Origin: Pelagihabitans pacificus
Lineage (GTDB): Bacteria > Bacteroidota > Bacteroidia > Flavobacteriales > Flavobacteriaceae
Direction of reading: 5' to 3'
Length of the DNA stretch: 64,000 nucleotides
NCBI RefSeq assembly: GCF_009371985.2
Contig: NZ_VIKU02000009.1
Span: 28,470-92,469, forward strand
Below, in pieces: positions 46,050 to 55,951 of this stretch. The notes under the pieces were generated by a model that saw only the letters and a list, made by a program, of their open reading frames with translations, did not search any database and was not told the origin of the DNA. Positions within the stretch are counted from its first letter, which is position 1. The number at the start of each line of letters is the position of its first letter. Position numbers and translations under genes: made by a program.

Positions 46050-47171
46050 ATGAAGTATTACATCATCGCAGGGGAAGCATCGGGCGACCTACATGGTTCG
46101 AACCTAATAAAAGCCTTAAAAGCCGAAGACGGCGATGCCGTGGTGCGTTGTTGGGGAGGGGATCTAATGCAGGCAGCCGGAGGCACCTTGGTACGACACT
46201 ATAAGGAAATGGCCTTTATGGGGTTTTTGGAAGTGCTTTTAAACCTACCTACTATTTTTAGAAGCATCCATTTTTGCAAGAAGGATATTGCCTCATTTGA
46301 TCCCGATGTCATCATTTTTATCGACTATTCGGGTTTTAACCTACGTATTGCCGAATGGGCCAAAAAGAACGGTTATAAAACCAATTATTATATATCTCCC
46401 CAAATATGGGCCTCGAGGGAGAAACGTATCGAAAAAATCAAAAGGGATATCGACACCATGTACGTCATCCTACCCTTTGAAAAACAATTTTACGAGCGAA
46501 AGCATCAATATCCCGTTCGATTCGTTGGGCATCCCTTGTTGGATGCTCTGGCACAAAAACAGGAGGTTGACCCACAAAAATTCAGGGAAGAAAACCATTT
46601 GGATGGCGAAAAGCCTTTGATTGCACTCTTGCCGGGAAGCCGGGAACAAGAAGTCCGGAAAATGCTGAAATTGATGCTTTCCATAATCAAGGACTTTCCG
46701 GGGTATGAATTTGTTATCGCCGGGGCTCCCAGTCTTGATCGGGATTTTTATACGCCTTTTCTTGACAATCCGAACGTGGGTTTTGTACTGAACAAGACCT
46801 ATGATCTGCTTAGCCTCTCCAAAGCCGCATTGGTAACCAGTGGCACCGCCACTTTGGAAACCGCCTTGTTCAAAGTGCCTCAGGTGGTCTGCTACCGGGC
46901 CAATTGGATTTCCTATCAGATTGCAAAAAGAATCATCACACTGGACTATATTTCACTGGTCAACCTCATCATGGGAAGGGAAGTGGTAAAAGAGCTCATT
47001 CAAACCGATCTCGATACCAAGAACCTACGCTCGGAACTTTCTAAAATTCTTGATGGCACATCAAGACAACGGCAGTTGGAGGCCTATGATGAACTCGAGC
47101 GGAAACTTGGTGGGAGCGGCGCCAGTGAAAAAGTAGCACGGCTCATTGTACAAGGTTTATCGTCTTCGTAA
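46050..47171 (+). CDS. lpxB: Lipid-A-disaccharide synthase LpxB
   Basis: 373 aa from the ATG at 46050, which gives the family start KYYIIAGEASGDLHGSN; longer readings extend into non-conserved sequence. It condenses UDP-diacylglucosamine and lipid X into the lipid A disaccharide (GT19 family). Conserved segments include MGFLEVL, IFIDYSGFNLRIA, YYISPQIWASREKRI, FVGHPLLDAL, ALLPGSREQEV and SGTATLETAL. It acts at the inner face of the cytoplasmic membrane. Confidence 0.97.
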   Translation: MKYYIIAGEASGDLHGSNLIKALKAEDGDAVVRCWGGDLMQAAGGTLVRHYKEMAFMGFLEVLLNLPTIFRSIHFCKKDIASFDPDVIIFIDYSGFNLRIAEWAKKNGYKTNYYISPQIWASREKRIEKIKRDIDTMYVILPFEKQFYERKHQYPVRFVGHPLLDALAQKQEVDPQKFREENHLDGEKPLIALLPGSREQEVRKMLKLMLSIIKDFPGYEFVIAGAPSLDRDFYTPFLDNPNVGFVLNKTYDLLSLSKAALVTSGTATLETALFKVPQVVCYRANWISYQIAKRIITLDYISLVNLIMGREVVKELIQTDLDTKNLRSELSKILDGTSRQRQLEAYDELERKLGGSGASEKVARLIVQGLSSS

Positions 47172-47265
47172 ATGGCCCCTTAGCGGTTTCATCTTGCACC
47201 TATTTAAATTATTTCTTTAATTTTAATCCCCAAAGTACCCGATCGCCCGGGATGATTTCTTTGGT

Positions 47266-47820
47266 ATGCGCACAATCATTTTTGTTTTCATGGTGTTTTT
47301 CGTAGTTGGCTGCGGAGCTGTCAAAAAGAAAACCACTTATAGCAAAACCCGGAAAGTTTCCGTGAAAGCTTCCCCGGAAAAAAAACTCGGATCAGGCAAT
47401 GAAGGGGTATCAAAAATTACCCGGCCGGCAACTACCTCCAAAGCAGACAATATTATCAATACTGCCCTCCAATTTTCCGGTACCCGATATAAATTCGGAG
47501 GTACTACAAGGAAGGGCATGGACTGTTCCGGACTACTTTATGTGTCTTTTGGCGAGAATAATGTGCGACTACCGAGAACCTCTTATCACATGGCCGAGGA
47601 AGGCCGCCGGATCAAAATAAAAAACGTCGTTAAGGGAGATCTGCTTTTTTTCAGAACCAGCAGACGTGCGAAACGGATCAACCATGTAGGAATGGTGGTC
47701 GCCGTTGAAAACGACGATGTCAAATTTATTCATGCCTCCACTTCCCGGGGCGTCATCGTATCTTCTTTGCGGGAAGGCTTTTGGAACAAGGCGTTTGTTA
47801 AGGCACAGAGAATTTTGTAA
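47266..47820 (+). CDS. NlpC/P60 (C40) cell-wall peptidase lipoprotein
   Basis: 184 aa. The lipobox is VVGC (Cys16). The C-terminal NlpC/P60 domain holds the catalytic triad Cys87 (MDCSGLLY), His140 (INHVGMVV) and a third polar residue, His156 (FIHAS). The family cuts D-Glu to diamino-acid bonds in peptidoglycan stem peptides. It lies between lpxB and comEC on the same strand. Confidence 0.93.
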   Translation: MRTIIFVFMVFFVVGCGAVKKKTTYSKTRKVSVKASPEKKLGSGNEGVSKITRPATTSKADNIINTALQFSGTRYKFGGTTRKGMDCSGLLYVSFGENNVRLPRTSYHMAEEGRRIKIKNVVKGDLLFFRTSRRAKRINHVGMVVAVENDDVKFIHASTSRGVIVSSLREGFWNKAFVKAQRIL

Positions 47821-47873
47821 TACCTATCGCTTTCAAGAATACTTCTACTAAGCTCTTTGCTCTTTCAGATAAG

Positions 47874-47916
47874 CTATTCGGCAATTATGATTAAATTGTC
47901 GGTAAATACCGAATAG
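47874..47916 (+). repeat. Inverted repeat upstream of comEC
   Basis: CTATTCGG at 47874-47881 is mirrored by CCGAATAG at 47909-47916, with an inner CAATT/AATTG pair. It lies about 55 bp before comEC and has no T-run. It may be a leader hairpin or operator. Confidence 0.4.
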
Positions 47917-47971
47917 AAACAAGGAAATTACTTCATAAAGTACAATTCCCTTAAAACCCATGCAATAGCCA

Positions 47972-50002
47972 ATGAATCTTCTCAAGTTCGTACCTATCAA
48001 AATGACTTTGTTGCTGGTACTGGGAATCCTTTTGGGCCACTATTTTGATTTTGGAGTGCTCGTTCCGTTGACCTTGATGGTTCTCTTTATGCTGATATCC
48101 GCCCTGCTTTTTTTTCGACAAAAACAGCCTAATTCCATCCGTTTCGGAGCTGCGGCTGGGATGACGACCATTTGCATCGGTATCTTTGCCATTTCAATGG
48201 CACAGCCTAAAAACCTGCCTTCCCACTATACCCATCAAGAGTTCGAGGGAAAGCATACATGGCAATTGAAGATTGGCGAGGTCTTAAAACCGACATCTTT
48301 TTCAGAACGGGCCATTGCCAGCGTACAAGCAATCGACGGAAAGAAAGCCGCCGGAACGCTATTGCTCAATTTTTCCATCGATGCCGATACGAAAAAACCC
48401 AGGCCGGATGACGAGCTGTTGGTACATGCCACTGTTGAACCTATTTCCGCCCCCCTCAATCCGCACCAATTCGATTATCGGAACTATATGGCCGGATTGG
48501 GGGTTGCACACCAACTGCGACTAGAAGCTAGGGAGTACGCTCAAATACACAATGCCTCAAAAACCATCTACGGACGTGCGGCTTCCTTGAGAAGTCACAT
48601 AAAGGAAAACTTGAAGGAGGCAGGTTTCGGTAAAGAGGAATTGGGCATTATCCAAGCCCTTTTGCTAGGTGAGCGTAACGATATTTCCGCAGAGACCTAT
48701 AACGACTATAAAAATGCGGGGGCCATCCACATCCTGGCGGTATCGGGCCTGCATATCGGGATTTTGTTATTGCTATTGGAATTTCTGTTCCGACCGTTGG
48801 AACGTTTACCAAAAGGTAAAACCATTAAGCTGATTCTCCTAGTGCTATTGCTCTGGGCTTTTGCTTTCTTAGCTGGTTTATCCGCTTCCGTTATTCGGGC
48901 TGTTACCATGTTTAGTTTTGTAGCCTATGCCCTGTATCTGAACCGGCCGGGTAATACCTTTAATATTTTAGCATTGAGCATGTTCTTCATCCTTTTGGCG
49001 ATCGATCCCAAACTACTATTCCAAGTGGGATTTCAGATGAGCTATACAGCAGTTTTCGCCATTATATGGATATATCCATTATTGCAAAAATTGTGGTTGC
49101 CAAAGAACAAATTACTGCGCAAAGTTTGGCAATTGCTATCGGTAAGTATCGCTGCCCAACTAGGGGTATTACCGATCAGTCTCTTCTATTTTCACCAGTT
49201 TCCCGGGCTTTTCTTTATCTCCAATCTGTTAATAGTACCTTTTTTGGGTGTTATTCTCGGGATAGGTATTTTGACAATCGTTTTATCATTGTTACAGCTA
49301 TTGCCCAAGTTTTTGGTGACCTCCTATAACGCTTTGATAGGATGGATGAATTGGGTCATTGCCTGGGTAGCCCGGCAAGAAGCATTTATTTTCAAAAACA
49401 TTTCGTTCGATATGGTGCAACTACTATTTGCCTATATCGCAATCATCGGCATGCTATCATTTTGGTCAAAAGCTACGTTTAAACGGGCGGTCCTTTTCTT
49501 GACGGCTGTCATAGCCTTTCAACTTTGGCTGTTTTATACGGGCTATCAATCCTGGGAAAAAGATTCATTTTTAGTGGCCCATCAGACTCGAAACACCCTC
49601 TTGTTGCATCGAACCGGGCCACAACTAACCATCATGACAAAAGATAGTAGTAGGTCCGTACGAATCGTAAACGATTACTTGGTTGCGGAACGGGTTACTT
49701 CCATCCAATATCGGTCCATCCGAAACAGCCTACGCTGGAAAAATGAAAAGGTATTGCTCGTTGACAGCTTAGGTATTTACCCTAGCACCCAAACGACGGT
49801 AGACTATGTTATAATGACCGGTTCGCCCAAATTAAACTTCGAACGCTTGATCGACTCCCTCGAACCCAAAAACATCATCGCCGATGGGAGCAACTACCGA
49901 AGCGATATCAATCGTTGGAGAGCAACCTGTGAAAAAAGAAAACTCCCCTTTCACTATACCGGCGAAAAAGGAGCGTATTATTTTAGTACAATCAATCAAT
50001 GA
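47972..50002 (+). CDS. comEC: ComEC/Rec2 family DNA-uptake channel protein
   Basis: 676 aa. N-terminal hydrophobic helices are followed by a DUF4131-like soluble part. The competence domain comes next (LLLGERNDISAETYNDYKNAG, IHILAVSGLHIGILL, LSASVIRAVTMFSFVA), with about ten transmembrane helices. The C-terminal tail (about 520-676) looks like a shortened metallo-beta-lactamase-like part without a clear HxHxDH motif. It should pass single-stranded DNA through the inner membrane during transformation, though function here is not shown. Its stop overlaps the convergent POT gene by 7 bp. Confidence 0.93.
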   Translation: MNLLKFVPIKMTLLLVLGILLGHYFDFGVLVPLTLMVLFMLISALLFFRQKQPNSIRFGAAAGMTTICIGIFAISMAQPKNLPSHYTHQEFEGKHTWQLKIGEVLKPTSFSERAIASVQAIDGKKAAGTLLLNFSIDADTKKPRPDDELLVHATVEPISAPLNPHQFDYRNYMAGLGVAHQLRLEAREYAQIHNASKTIYGRAASLRSHIKENLKEAGFGKEELGIIQALLLGERNDISAETYNDYKNAGAIHILAVSGLHIGILLLLLEFLFRPLERLPKGKTIKLILLVLLLWAFAFLAGLSASVIRAVTMFSFVAYALYLNRPGNTFNILALSMFFILLAIDPKLLFQVGFQMSYTAVFAIIWIYPLLQKLWLPKNKLLRKVWQLLSVSIAAQLGVLPISLFYFHQFPGLFFISNLLIVPFLGVILGIGILTIVLSLLQLLPKFLVTSYNALIGWMNWVIAWVARQEAFIFKNISFDMVQLLFAYIAIIGMLSFWSKATFKRAVLFLTAVIAFQLWLFYTGYQSWEKDSFLVAHQTRNTLLLHRTGPQLTIMTKDSSRSVRIVNDYLVAERVTSIQYRSIRNSLRWKNEKVLLVDSLGIYPSTQTTVDYVIMTGSPKLNFERLIDSLEPKNIIADGSNYRSDINRWRATCEKRKLPFHYTGEKGAYYFSTINQ

Positions 50003-51387
50003 TCGGCAAGTTCAAAGTCCTCGGCTTCCTCATCAGAAATTTTCTTCTCCCCTTCTTCCGCTCCATGTGCCAATCGCTTCAAGGGTTTGAGCATTGCGAT
50101 GACCAAGAATCCGATCAGAGACCAAATAATAGCTATACCTGTAAAGATTTCAAACTCTCCCAATTCTTGGGAAGCTTGTCCGATCAATCCGGCTACTTTA
50201 TTCCCCAATCCGGTTGCCGCCCAATAAAGCCCCATAATGATCGATGCATATTTCAGTGGGGCCAACTTGGTAATATAGGATAGGGAAACGGGTGATGCAC
50301 AAAGTTCACCGATAGTATGAAACAAATAGGCCAATATCAACCAATACATTGCCGAGGACCCGTTATTCTCGTACTGAACCGAGGCAGCGCTCATAAATCC
50401 AAAACCGAGTGCCATAATGATGAGACCCACCGCAATCTTGAACATTGAAGAGGATTCTCTTCCTTTTTTGCGCCATTTAAGCCAAAAAGCCCCTACCGCC
50501 GTTGCCAATGTGATGATGAAAAATGAGTTTACCGATTGAAATACCGAGGCAGGTATAGTAAACAAACCAAAGAAATTGCGATCTGTTTTTTGTGATGCAT
50601 ATAAGTTCATAAGGCCTCCTGCTTGTTCAAAGGCAGCCCAAAAAAGAATAATCAGCAAAAAGGAAATGAGCAGCACCTTAATTCTATCCTTTTCTATATC
50701 GGTGAGGGGTCTATCCAGTATTTCACGGTCTTTTTCATTTTTCCTACTTATCAAATTCCCTACATTAACTAAATACTTTTGACCCCAGACGTATACTGCC
50801 TGTCCTATAAACATCCCAATAGCCGCAAGCCCAAAACCATAGTGCCAATTGATGTTTTCACCGACATATCCACAGACAATCGGAGCCAAGAAGCCACCAA
50901 TATTAATACCCATATAAAAGATGTAAAAACCAAGATCTCTGCGTTCATCTTTGGGGCGATAAAGTCCACCTACCATCGATGAAATATTCGGTTTCAAGCA
51001 ACCTACCCCGAGGATAATAAATAAGCATCCAAGGTAAAAAGTCATTTCCGAGTTCAGGGCCAAAACGGCATGTCCGATACAAAGTAGTGCCCCACCCAAC
51101 ATAACGGTCTTTTTTTGACCCAACAAACGATCTGCGATCCAGCCACCAGGAATTGAAGAGACATAGACCAGCATAGTATACCATCCATACAACGCCAGAG
51201 CCTCGTCATTGGACCAACCGAATCCGGCATTGCTAGAAGTAGTTTCCGCTACAAGAAACAAGGTGAATAATGCCCGCATACCATAATAGGAAAATCGCTC
51301 CCACATTTCGGTAAAGAACAATATATAAAGGCCTACCGGGTGACCGAACATTTCCTTTTGATGGGGTGCTTTTTCTACGATTGCCAT
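49996..51387 (-). CDS. Proton-dependent di/tripeptide transporter (POT family)
   Basis: 463 aa MFS protein of the PTR2/POT family. Landmarks are FFTEMWERFSYYGMRALF (the proton-coupling ExxER of helix 1), GGWIADRLLGQKKTVMLGG, GVGCLKPNISSMVGGLY, and FYMGINIGGFLAPIVCGYVG. It takes up di- and tripeptides with protons. The gene begins 15 bp after the DPP-IV-like gene on the same strand, so peptide cleavage and uptake are coupled. Confidence 0.93.
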   Translation of the reverse strand: MAIVEKAPHQKEMFGHPVGLYILFFTEMWERFSYYGMRALFTLFLVAETTSSNAGFGWSNDEALALYGWYTMLVYVSSIPGGWIADRLLGQKKTVMLGGALLCIGHAVLALNSEMTFYLGCLFIILGVGCLKPNISSMVGGLYRPKDERRDLGFYIFYMGINIGGFLAPIVCGYVGENINWHYGFGLAAIGMFIGQAVYVWGQKYLVNVGNLISRKNEKDREILDRPLTDIEKDRIKVLLISFLLIILFWAAFEQAGGLMNLYASQKTDRNFFGLFTIPASVFQSVNSFFIITLATAVGAFWLKWRKKGRESSSMFKIAVGLIIMALGFGFMSAASVQYENNGSSAMYWLILAYLFHTIGELCASPVSLSYITKLAPLKYASIIMGLYWAATGLGNKVAGLIGQASQELGEFEIFTGIAIIWSLIGFLVIAMLKPLKRLAHGAEEGEKKISDEEAEDFELADH

Positions 51388-51402
51388 AAATAATTGGTTT
51401 GG

Positions 51403-53568
51403 TTATAGGTTTTCCTTGATAAAATTGGTCATTTTTGTAAAGAGATGAATACGCGTATTACCGCCATAGATACCGTGATTCTTATCGGGATAAATCGCCC
51501 AATCGAACTGTTTGTTGGCCTGTACCAAGGCTTCGATCATCCGCATACTATTTTGAACATGAACGTTGTCGTCCCCAGAACCGTGGATCAATAGATACTT
51601 TCCCTTCAACAACTCCGGATAATTAAAGGGCGAATTGTCGTCGTACCCGCTTGGGTTTTCCTCCGGGGTGCGCATAAAACGCTCCGTATAAATGGTGTCG
51701 TAAAAACGCCAGCTGGTCACGGGGGCAACGGCAATGGCCATTTCGAAGGTATCGTTACCTTTTAAAATGGAGTTCGTCGCCATATGGCCTCCAAAACTCC
51801 AGCCCCAGATTCCGGTTCGTTCCTCATCGATAAAAGGCAGTTCGCTCAGTTGTTTTGCTACGGCTATTTGATCCTCCGTTTCATATTTTACCAAATTCAG
51901 ATAGGTGACCTTTTTGAAATCCCTCCCTTTGAATCCGGTTCCCCGACCATCGACACAGGCGATAACATAACCTTCCGAAGCCAGCATCTGATGCCAATAA
52001 TCATTGGCCCCCAGCCATCGGTTCGAGACACTTTGAGAACCAGGACCGCTGTATTGATATAGTAACAGAGGATATTTTTTCGAGTTATCGAAGTCTGTCG
52101 GTTTGATCATATACATATTCAAATCGTTCCCGTTGATGGTGATGGTCGAAAATTCCTTCGGATTCATTTGGTAACCTTCCAATTTTGTCAACAACTCCGA
52201 ATTGTCCTTAATATCTTTTACCTTCTTCCCCGTCAACGCTTGCTGCAGTGTATAGCGATACGGTACGGTAGCACTGGAATACGAATTGATAAAATAGGTA
52301 AAATCCGAACTAAAATCGGCAGAATTGACGCCTTCTTCCACCGCTAGTTCCCTTTTGCCCTTTCCATTGCTACGTACGCTATAGACCCCCCTATTGATCG
52401 ATCCGTTTTCGGTCGATTGATAGTACACCCGATCTTCGTTTTGGTCATAACCATAATAATCGGTTACTTCCCAAGAACCTTTCGTGATCTGATTCTTCAA
52501 TTTTCCATCTTCGTCATAGAGATAAATGTGGTTGTAACCGTCTTTTTCACTGGTCCAAATGAAACTATCGTCCGCTAAAAATGTGAGATTGTCCGTAACA
52601 TCCACATAGGCGGCGTCCCTTTCCTCCATCAGCAAGGAAACCGAATTGTCCGTAGCATTTACCGAATGTAGCTTCAAGTGGTTCTGGTGCCGATTAATGG
52701 TCTGGACGCTTAAATGGTCTGGATGGTTCCTCCATTTAATACGGGGAATATAATACACATCCCCCAAATCGACTTTGGAAGTGCTGCCGGCTTTCACATC
52801 GAACATGTGCAACGTGACGATGGCATTTTCTTCCCCCGCCTTTGGGTATTTGAAAACATAGGGTTTTTGGTAGAGTTCGGTCCCATACACGTCCATGGAA
52901 AACTCGGGTACGTTTGTCTCATCAAAACGAAGAAAAGCGATTTTGGTACCGTTGGAATTCCAAGCAAAGGCCTGTACAAATGCGAACTCCTCTTCGTAGA
53001 CCCAATCGGTCACCCCATTGATAATTTTGTTCTTCACACCATCGGCAGTAATTTGCTTCGTGTCTTTGGAAGCAATATCGAAAAGATACATATTGTTATT
53101 CGCGACGTAGGCCACCTGTTTTCCATTGGGCGATAATTCCGGTTCCTGAATTTTGGCGTCGGAAATCTTGGTAAGGCTTTTGGTAGCGATATCATACACG
53201 TAATAAACACCTAGGGTAGAGCGCCGAAAGATAGACTCTACCTCGGTGGCCAATAACAGCTTGGACTCGTCTTCGCTAAATTCGTAAGAGGTGAAATTCT
53301 GTATTTCGGCCAAATCAGAGGAAGACACTACCGTCTCGACCTTCTGCTGTGTCTCATAATCGTATTTATCTATTGAGCTACTCCCGTTGCCTCGGTCAAC
53401 GTTCAAAATAGTATACTGCTTTCCGTTTTTCAAGGAACGAAGCGCATCGAGACCTTCGGTACGAAATGTGCCTTGATAGATTTCTTCAATGGTAATTTTT
53501 TTCTGTTGGGCGATGAGGTTGCCAAAAATCCCGACTAAAAGGAATAAGAAGAAAGGGAATCTTTTCAT
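51403..53568 (-). CDS. S9 family peptidase (dipeptidyl peptidase IV type)
   Basis: 721 aa with a signal peptide (about 1-20). An N-terminal beta-propeller (DPP IV N-terminal region with EEFAFVQAFAWNSNGTKIAF) precedes the alpha/beta hydrolase. The triad is Ser591 in GWSFGGH, Asp666 in HGSGDDNVH and His698 in KNHGI; the spacing fits DPP IV. The Glu pair of the propeller (VYEEEFAF) that binds the substrate amino terminus is present. It frees X-Pro or X-Ala dipeptides, which the POT transporter could import. Confidence 0.95.
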   Translation of the reverse strand: MKRFPFFLFLLVGIFGNLIAQQKKITIEEIYQGTFRTEGLDALRSLKNGKQYTILNVDRGNGSSSIDKYDYETQQKVETVVSSSDLAEIQNFTSYEFSEDESKLLLATEVESIFRRSTLGVYYVYDIATKSLTKISDAKIQEPELSPNGKQVAYVANNNMYLFDIASKDTKQITADGVKNKIINGVTDWVYEEEFAFVQAFAWNSNGTKIAFLRFDETNVPEFSMDVYGTELYQKPYVFKYPKAGEENAIVTLHMFDVKAGSTSKVDLGDVYYIPRIKWRNHPDHLSVQTINRHQNHLKLHSVNATDNSVSLLMEERDAAYVDVTDNLTFLADDSFIWTSEKDGYNHIYLYDEDGKLKNQITKGSWEVTDYYGYDQNEDRVYYQSTENGSINRGVYSVRSNGKGKRELAVEEGVNSADFSSDFTYFINSYSSATVPYRYTLQQALTGKKVKDIKDNSELLTKLEGYQMNPKEFSTITINGNDLNMYMIKPTDFDNSKKYPLLLYQYSGPGSQSVSNRWLGANDYWHQMLASEGYVIACVDGRGTGFKGRDFKKVTYLNLVKYETEDQIAVAKQLSELPFIDEERTGIWGWSFGGHMATNSILKGNDTFEMAIAVAPVTSWRFYDTIYTERFMRTPEENPSGYDDNSPFNYPELLKGKYLLIHGSGDDNVHVQNSMRMIEALVQANKQFDWAIYPDKNHGIYGGNTRIHLFTKMTNFIKENL

Positions 53569-53692
53569 TAATGTTAGATATTTATAAAACCTGTCAAGTT
53601 TAGTGATAATTTTACGAATAATTAAACTTTACGGATAAAAACACAGGTATTCCAGTACATACCGCTTCACCATATTTAAGCAGCTTTATCAT

Positions 53693-53700
53693 TATCTTTG
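53693..53700 (+). promoter_or_regulatory. Candidate -7 element for the HMG-CoA reductase gene
   Basis: TATCTTTG matches TAnnTTTG exactly, 19 bp before the ATG. The -33 TTG is not evident. Confidence 0.4.
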
Positions 53701-53719
53701 CCGCCAAAACCCATACCTC

Positions 53720-55042
53720 ATGACCAAACCAGTTGAAGGATTTTCCAAATGGACCAAAGAGGAAAAGATCGATTGGATCGCAGCGCAATATACCTTAGAC
53801 CCGGAAGCGGCCAAAACCCTTTTGAAAAGCTATTTGAATTCCGATGCCAAACTGCAACAACTGCATGACGAATTCATTGAAAATACAATCACGAATTATT
53901 ATTTGCCCTTGGGTATTGCTCCCAACTTCTTGATCAACGAGAAACTATATGCCATTCCTATGGCTATCGAGGAAAGTTCCGTGGTGGCAGCAGCCAGTAG
54001 GGCCGCTAAGTTTTGGCTGGACCGTGGCGGATTTAAAACGGATGTTCTTGGAACAGAAAAAATTGGACAGGTACACTTCCTATACCAGGGAGATGTGGCC
54101 AAACTACGGGCCTTTTTTATTGAAATCAAGGACAAATTGATAGCAGATGCCGCTCCGATTACTAAAAATATGGAAAAGCGCGGTGGTGGAATCATTGGTG
54201 TCGAGCTTCGGGACAAGACCTCGGAACTCGAGAATTATTTCCAATTGCATTGCGCTTTTGAGACTTTGGATGCCATGGGGGCCAACTTTATCAACTCGTG
54301 TCTAGAGCAATTTGCACAAACCCTCCAAAGGGAAGCCAAGAACTACGATGCCTTTACCGAGGACGAAAGGAACATCGAAGTGGTCATGAGCATTCTTTCC
54401 AATTATGTACCCAACTGCTTGGTACGGGCCGAGGTAAGCTGCCCCATTTCGGAATTGACCCTAAAAGCCTCAATTTCTCCAAAGGACTTCGCCAACAAAA
54501 TGGTGAGGGCCATTGAAATTGCCAAAGTGGAACCCCACAGGGCCGTTACCCATAATAAAGGCATCATGAACGGTATCGATGCCGTGGTACTGGCCACAGG
54601 CAATGATTTTCGGGCAGTAGAAGCCGGTATTCATGCCTATGCGGCCAAGGACGGACGGTATTCCAGTTTGACCCACGCCGAGGTGGAGAAAGGGGTTTTC
54701 CGCTTCTGGATAGAAATCCCAATGGCATTAGGGACCGTGGGGGGTTTGACCAATCTGCACCCGTTGGTAAAACTGGCCCTGGAAATATTGGGCAATCCAT
54801 CGGCAAAAGAATTGATGCAAATCGTGGCCGTCGCCGGACTGGCCCAAAACTTCGCGGCGGTGAGTTCATTAGTGACTACCGGAATTCAAGAAGGTCACAT
54901 GAAAATGCACTTGCTAAACATCCTTAACCAATTGGGAGCAACGGAGTCGGAAAAAAACATCCTTATTACCCATTTTAAAAAAAATACCGTTACCCATAGT
55001 GCCGTGGTCGAGGCTTTTGATCAACTCAAAAGTAAGTCATGA
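53720..55042 (+). CDS. mvaA: Hydroxymethylglutaryl-CoA reductase (class II, degradative-type)
   Basis: 440 aa class II HMG-CoA reductase. Catalytic residues can be placed in AIEESSVVAAAS (Glu), THNKGIMNGIDAVVLATGND (Lys and Asp) and the C-terminal IQEGHMKMHLLNIL (His). Pipelines call this type degradative from the Pseudomonas enzyme. In bacteria using the mevalonate route it makes mevalonate for isoprenoids, and the kinase gene that overlaps it by 4 bp (ATGA) supports the synthetic direction. Confidence 0.94.
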   Translation: MTKPVEGFSKWTKEEKIDWIAAQYTLDPEAAKTLLKSYLNSDAKLQQLHDEFIENTITNYYLPLGIAPNFLINEKLYAIPMAIEESSVVAAASRAAKFWLDRGGFKTDVLGTEKIGQVHFLYQGDVAKLRAFFIEIKDKLIADAAPITKNMEKRGGGIIGVELRDKTSELENYFQLHCAFETLDAMGANFINSCLEQFAQTLQREAKNYDAFTEDERNIEVVMSILSNYVPNCLVRAEVSCPISELTLKASISPKDFANKMVRAIEIAKVEPHRAVTHNKGIMNGIDAVVLATGNDFRAVEAGIHAYAAKDGRYSSLTHAEVEKGVFRFWIEIPMALGTVGGLTNLHPLVKLALEILGNPSAKELMQIVAVAGLAQNFAAVSSLVTTGIQEGHMKMHLLNILNQLGATESEKNILITHFKKNTVTHSAVVEAFDQLKSKS

Positions 55043-55944
55043 CGACGGAGTATTACAGCAATGGCAAGTTATTGATCTCCGGAGAGTATGTAATCCTTGA
55101 TGGCGCGTTGGGCTGGGCCATACCCACAAAATATGGACAATACCTAAGAGTAGAGAAAACCGAATCAGACAAACTGTCCTGGAAAAGTTTGGACCATCTA
55201 GGCCAACTTTGGTTCGAAGGAACGTATCGGCTGCCCACGTTTGAACCTATCTCATTTTCCGACCAAGGAATCTCAATGGCATTGCAAACCATATTTTCCT
55301 CAGCACGAGGGTTAAACCCCTCTTTTCTTAAAAGAGACAAGGGGTATGAGGTACATACCGAATTAACCTTCCCCAAAGACTGGGGACTGGGCTCCTCTTC
55401 TACCTTGATCAACAATATCGCCCAGTGGGTAGGCATCGACCCTTACGAACTACTGAAGAACACCTTCGGAGGCAGTGGATACGACATTGCCTGTGCCAAG
55501 CACAATACGCCGCTTTTATATCGTATCGAAAATGGGGTTCCCCACACCAACGAACTGGAATTGAGGCTTCCTTTTCAAGACTCGCTCTATTTTGTTTATC
55601 TCAACCAGAAAAAAAATAGCAGGGAGGCCATTTCGGCCTATCGAAAATTGAAAATCGAAACCAGGCTTATCGAACAAATTACCCAAATCACTCGAAAATT
55701 AGTGGCAACACTAAATCTTAAAAAGTTCGAAGAACTACTGCTCCGGCATGAACTTTTGCTATCGGAAGCCCTAAAGGTTCCGACCGTTCAGTCCGAATTG
55801 TTTGAAGATTACTTTGGGGTAGTTAAAAGTCTCGGCGCTTGGGGCGGGGATTTTGTTCTGGCAACCGGTAATCAGGATTCGCCAGGCTACTTCAAAGAAA
55901 AAGGGTACGACGTAGTCATACCCTTTTCCGAAATGCTATTATGA
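55039..55944 (+). CDS. GYDIA-type GHMP kinase (mevalonate-kinase-like)
   Basis: 301 aa. The start SNGKLLISGEYVILDGALGWAIP is typical of GHMP kinases. The ATP loop PKDWGLGSSSTLINNI is at about 113-128, and GGSGYDIACAK at about 148-158 gives the subfamily its name. The substrate is not proven; mevalonate or phosphomevalonate is expected because the gene overlaps the HMG-CoA reductase gene. No other mevalonate genes are in the window. Confidence 0.88.
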   Translation: MTTEYYSNGKLLISGEYVILDGALGWAIPTKYGQYLRVEKTESDKLSWKSLDHLGQLWFEGTYRLPTFEPISFSDQGISMALQTIFSSARGLNPSFLKRDKGYEVHTELTFPKDWGLGSSSTLINNIAQWVGIDPYELLKNTFGGSGYDIACAKHNTPLLYRIENGVPHTNELELRLPFQDSLYFVYLNQKKNSREAISAYRKLKIETRLIEQITQITRKLVATLNLKKFEELLLRHELLLSEALKVPTVQSELFEDYFGVVKSLGAWGGDFVLATGNQDSPGYFKEKGYDVVIPFSEMLL

Positions 55945-55951
55945 CCCTTCT

